25,916 bases of DNA from WYEN01 sp049976205 (GTDB taxonomy: Archaea; Thermoproteota; Thermoprotei_A; Sulfolobales; AG1), in contig JBMFIR010000020.1 in NCBI GenBank assembly GCA_049976205.1, forward strand, positions 1 to 25,916. The letters are read 5' to 3'. This document shows positions 23,643-25,916 of the stretch, one piece after another (position 1 is the stretch's first letter; every line of letters starts with the position of its first letter). Position numbers and translations under genes: made by a program. A model generated the notes under the pieces. It did no database searches and was not told the origin of the DNA. It saw nothing but the letters and a program-made list of their open reading frames with translations.

Positions 23643-25826
23643 CTAACTCGAGACCCTGGGATAATCAATTGATTCTTTAGATAAATCATAATTAGACGAG
23701 TAATATCTAGCGGACGTAGATGGTTTCCACCTCTTGAGTGTGTATGATGAGAGGGTTACTGAGATACTACTCATAGCCATTGCGAAACCCGCTAGCTCGG
23801 GTCTTAGATAAATCCCTGAACCATAAAATACTCCTGCGGCTAAAGGTATCAAAGTGATATTGTAGATAAATGCCCAGAGAATATTCTGATAGATTTTTCT
23901 TCTAATTGAATTAATTAATTCAAAAAGATCTATTATACCAAATAAATTATTTCTCATCAACACAGCGTCCCCAGCTTCTCTAGTAATATCCGCTCCACCA
24001 CCCATCGCGATACCTAAATCGGCTTTACTCAGAGACACAGCATCATTAATACCATCTCCGATCATCGCGACCACGAAGCCTTCCCCCCTTATTTTCTCAA
24101 TAATCTCAGCCTTATCCTCTGGAGAAACCTCCGCGAACACCTCATTGATACCTAATTTAAACGCCACGGCTCTCGCAGTATCTTCTTTATCACCTGTTAA
24201 CATTATGATTCTACGCCCTCTCGAGAGAAGATATTTAATTACCTCTCGAGCCTCGGGTCTCGGGGTGTCTCCCACAGCTAGTAAGCCTACTACCCTCTTA
24301 TTAACCGCTACATAAACCACTGTTAAGCCTTGTCTCATTAGTTCCTCAGCTATCTTAATAATATCCTCGCTAAGTGACGCCTCTATATTTCTCATAAGCC
24401 TCTCATTTCCAACAGCTAAGAAATTCTCCCCTACCCAAGCCAAAACACCTTGACCTGGTATATTCTCGAAATTATCAGGATCCCTTATGGCTAGCCCTCT
24501 TCTCTCAGCCTCCTCCACGATAGCTAGTGCAATAGGATGTTCACTTCTCTTCTCACAAACCGCGGCTAATCCCAAGATCTCTTTCTCGCCTACTCCCTCA
24601 ACAAAAGATCTGATTAATACAACTCTTGGCCTACCAATAGTTAATGTCCCTGTCTTGTCGAATATCACCACATCTATTTTAGAGATCTTGTCTATCACCT
24701 CAGTATTTCTTATAAGAATACCCGTCTCAGCCGCTTTCCCAAATCCCACGACTAATGCAACTGGTGTAGCAAGACCTAGGGCGCATGGGCATGCAACCAC
24801 GAGAACCGAGGCCATGAATAATACAGCTAGATCAAGTGAGACTCTTGCTACGATAAACCAGTAGATGAAGGTTGATAAAGCCACTACAATTACTATCCAT
24901 GTGAAGATACCTGCTATTTTATCAATTATTCTCTGGATCTCGGGTTTAGAGCTCTGAGCAATTCTAACTAATCTAATTATTTGACTTAAGACAGTGTCTC
25001 TCCCAACTCTAGTCGTATAGATCCTTAGAAAACCTTTTACCAACATAGTTCCCGCGAAAACAGGGTCTCCAGCAGATTTTCTCTGAGGAATTGATTCACC
25101 TGTCATAATAGATTCATCAATAAATCCCCAGCCCTCATCAATCACACCATCCACGGGGATTCTCTCACCGGATCTAACCACAACAATGTCTCCAACCTTT
25201 ACCTCATCAATAGATACATTCTGCTCAGAACCATTTCTAAGCACCTTAGCACTTTTACTCTGAAGCTCCGCTAGCTTCCTAACTGCCTCACCAGTTCTGA
25301 GCTTGAGACGGGTCTCTAGGTATCTGCCTAGTAGAACAAATGACATAACCACGGCACCAGCCTCATAGAAAGATTCGCCGTAGACTAGACCTAGTGTAGA
25401 TGCTAGAGAGAATATATATGTTGAGTATGTGCCTAGAATAACTAATGCATCCATTCCAGGAGATAGATTCACAAAAGATCTTATGGCTGGCCTAAGAAAT
25501 TTTATTGATCCAATGAATAAGACAATAGTTGATAGAGGTATACCTATGAATAGATCCCTGAATAAGCTACTTCCCCAAAACGGAGGATCAAATCCTAGGT
25601 AGCCAAGCATATAATAGATAGCTAAAACAATTGATAGAGGTAGTGAGATCGCTACGTATAACCTCAGTCTATTGAGTTCATTGAGAATAATTCTCCTGTC
25701 AAGATCCTCAAAGATCTTCTCCTCTTTGACTTCGCTAATCTCATAATTCAAAGATCTAATTAAATTAATTATTTCTTCTCGTGTAATCTCAAGAGGATTA
25801 TATACTACCTTAACAAATTTATTCAC
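23643..25826 (-). CDS. copA: Cu+-exporting P1B-type ATPase
   Basis: A 727-residue integral membrane ATPase that pumps monovalent copper (or silver) out of the cytoplasm. Visible motifs: TGES (242-245), the transmembrane CPC metal site (346-348), the phosphorylated Asp D390 in DKTGTLT, SEHP (428-431) of the P1B nucleotide domain, TGDK (544-547) and GDGIND (590-595). YN (656-657) and MAMSS (683-687) in the last two membrane helices are the Cu+-selective P1B-1 signature. Eight membrane helices are expected. The N terminus holds only the second half of a heavy-metal-associated domain (VVYNPLEITREEIINLIRSL) and no CxxC, so the regulatory copper site is missing. GTG 25826 is the first possible start after an in-frame TAG. 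Its promoter carries a strong inverted repeat. Confidence 0.9.
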   Translation of the reverse strand: MNKFVKVVYNPLEITREEIINLIRSLNYEISEVKEEKIFEDLDRRIILNELNRLRLYVAISLPLSIVLAIYYMLGYLGFDPPFWGSSLFRDLFIGIPLSTIVLFIGSIKFLRPAIRSFVNLSPGMDALVILGTYSTYIFSLASTLGLVYGESFYEAGAVVMSFVLLGRYLETRLKLRTGEAVRKLAELQSKSAKVLRNGSEQNVSIDEVKVGDIVVVRSGERIPVDGVIDEGWGFIDESIMTGESIPQRKSAGDPVFAGTMLVKGFLRIYTTRVGRDTVLSQIIRLVRIAQSSKPEIQRIIDKIAGIFTWIVIVVALSTFIYWFIVARVSLDLAVLFMASVLVVACPCALGLATPVALVVGFGKAAETGILIRNTEVIDKISKIDVVIFDKTGTLTIGRPRVVLIRSFVEGVGEKEILGLAAVCEKRSEHPIALAIVEEAERRGLAIRDPDNFENIPGQGVLAWVGENFLAVGNERLMRNIEASLSEDIIKIAEELMRQGLTVVYVAVNKRVVGLLAVGDTPRPEAREVIKYLLSRGRRIIMLTGDKEDTARAVAFKLGINEVFAEVSPEDKAEIIEKIRGEGFVVAMIGDGINDAVSLSKADLGIAMGGGADITREAGDAVLMRNNLFGIIDLFELINSIRRKIYQNILWAFIYNITLIPLAAGVFYGSGIYLRPELAGFAMAMSSISVTLSSYTLKRWKPSTSARYYSSNYDLSKESIDYPRVSS

Positions 25827-25855
25827 ATAATTAGCATAGATCTCTATTACCGTTT

Positions 25856-25911
25856 GTCCCTAGATGTTCATTCCAATTATTTTATATGGGTTCATGGTCT
25901 CATCTAGGGAC
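25856..25911 (-). promoter_or_regulatory. copA promoter with 11-bp inverted repeat flanking the TATA box (probable operator)
   Basis: Arms GTCCCTAGATG (25856-25866) and CATCTAGGGAC (25901-25911) are perfect reverse complements with 45 bp between equivalent positions, about four helical turns. Between them, on the - strand, is ATATAAAA (25879-25886), a good archaeal TATA box preceded by CCC as a possible BRE. A start site about 25 nt downstream would fall near 25857, inside the proximal arm. A repressor bound to both arms would block TBP/TFB or polymerase entry. Copper or another metal as the signal is inferred from the gene. Confidence 0.6.
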
Positions 25912-25916
25912 TTCCG

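Noticed and set aside
25856..25911. Inverted repeat as a transcription terminator hairpin
   Set aside because: The loop would be 34 nt and enclose a TATA box, there is no following T run, and archaeal terminators rarely use hairpins.

Overview
The window looks like chromosomal DNA of a thermophilic crenarchaeon (Thermoproteota, class Thermoprotei). The reasons are: AT-rich DNA, arginine coded almost only by AGA/AGG, frequent GTG and TTG starts, GGTGA Shine-Dalgarno motifs 5-6 nt before many internal operon starts, TATA-like boxes with short leaders before operon heads, many 1-4 bp gene overlaps, and Thr/Pro-rich stalked binding proteins. I cannot place it to genus. I found no tRNA, rRNA, CRISPR array, insertion sequence or transcription-factor gene.

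Region 1 (1-11475) is a small-molecule or peptide-derivative uptake and catabolism locus. On the + strand: the end of an unidentified gene, then an overlapping operon of a DUF1177 protein, an Asp/Glu/hydantoin-racemase-like protein and a DUF917 (S-methyl-thiohydantoin desulfurase-like) protein. On the - strand, reading from 10363 down: AroM family protein, the two ATPases and two permeases of a dipeptide/oligopeptide-type ABC importer, its stalked binding protein, a nitroreductase-fold flavoprotein and a small conserved protein. Divergent from aroM is a NicX/M29-like metalloenzyme. I infer one pathway that imports and breaks down peptides, modified amino acids or heterocycles; the substrate is unknown.

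Region 2 (11693-18446) is the best candidate for an undescribed system. A two-gene + operon (a MutL/GlmL-type ASKHA ATPase and a soluble protein with a barrel-sandwich-hybrid domain and a KOW-like tail) converges, with an 11 bp overlap, on a tightly coupled six-gene - operon of membrane proteins headed by a DUF6754 protein. From memory, similar proteins occur together in Chloroflexota, which suggests a conserved membrane complex of unknown function. No B12-dependent mutase, the usual partner of MutL, lies in this window.

Region 3 (18447-25916) is mixed. It holds a 448 nt gap with a GC-richer stretch that may be a small structured RNA, a cytoplasmic GH127-type beta-L-arabinofuranosidase, an unknown acidic protein, a membrane-anchored coiled-coil protein built from 11- and 7-residue repeats, and a convergent pair: a MerA/lipoamide-dehydrogenase-like flavoprotein that has lost its redox cysteines, and a Cu+-type P1B ATPase with a truncated metal-binding domain. 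The ATPase promoter carries a perfect 11 bp inverted repeat flanking its TATA box, a likely operator.
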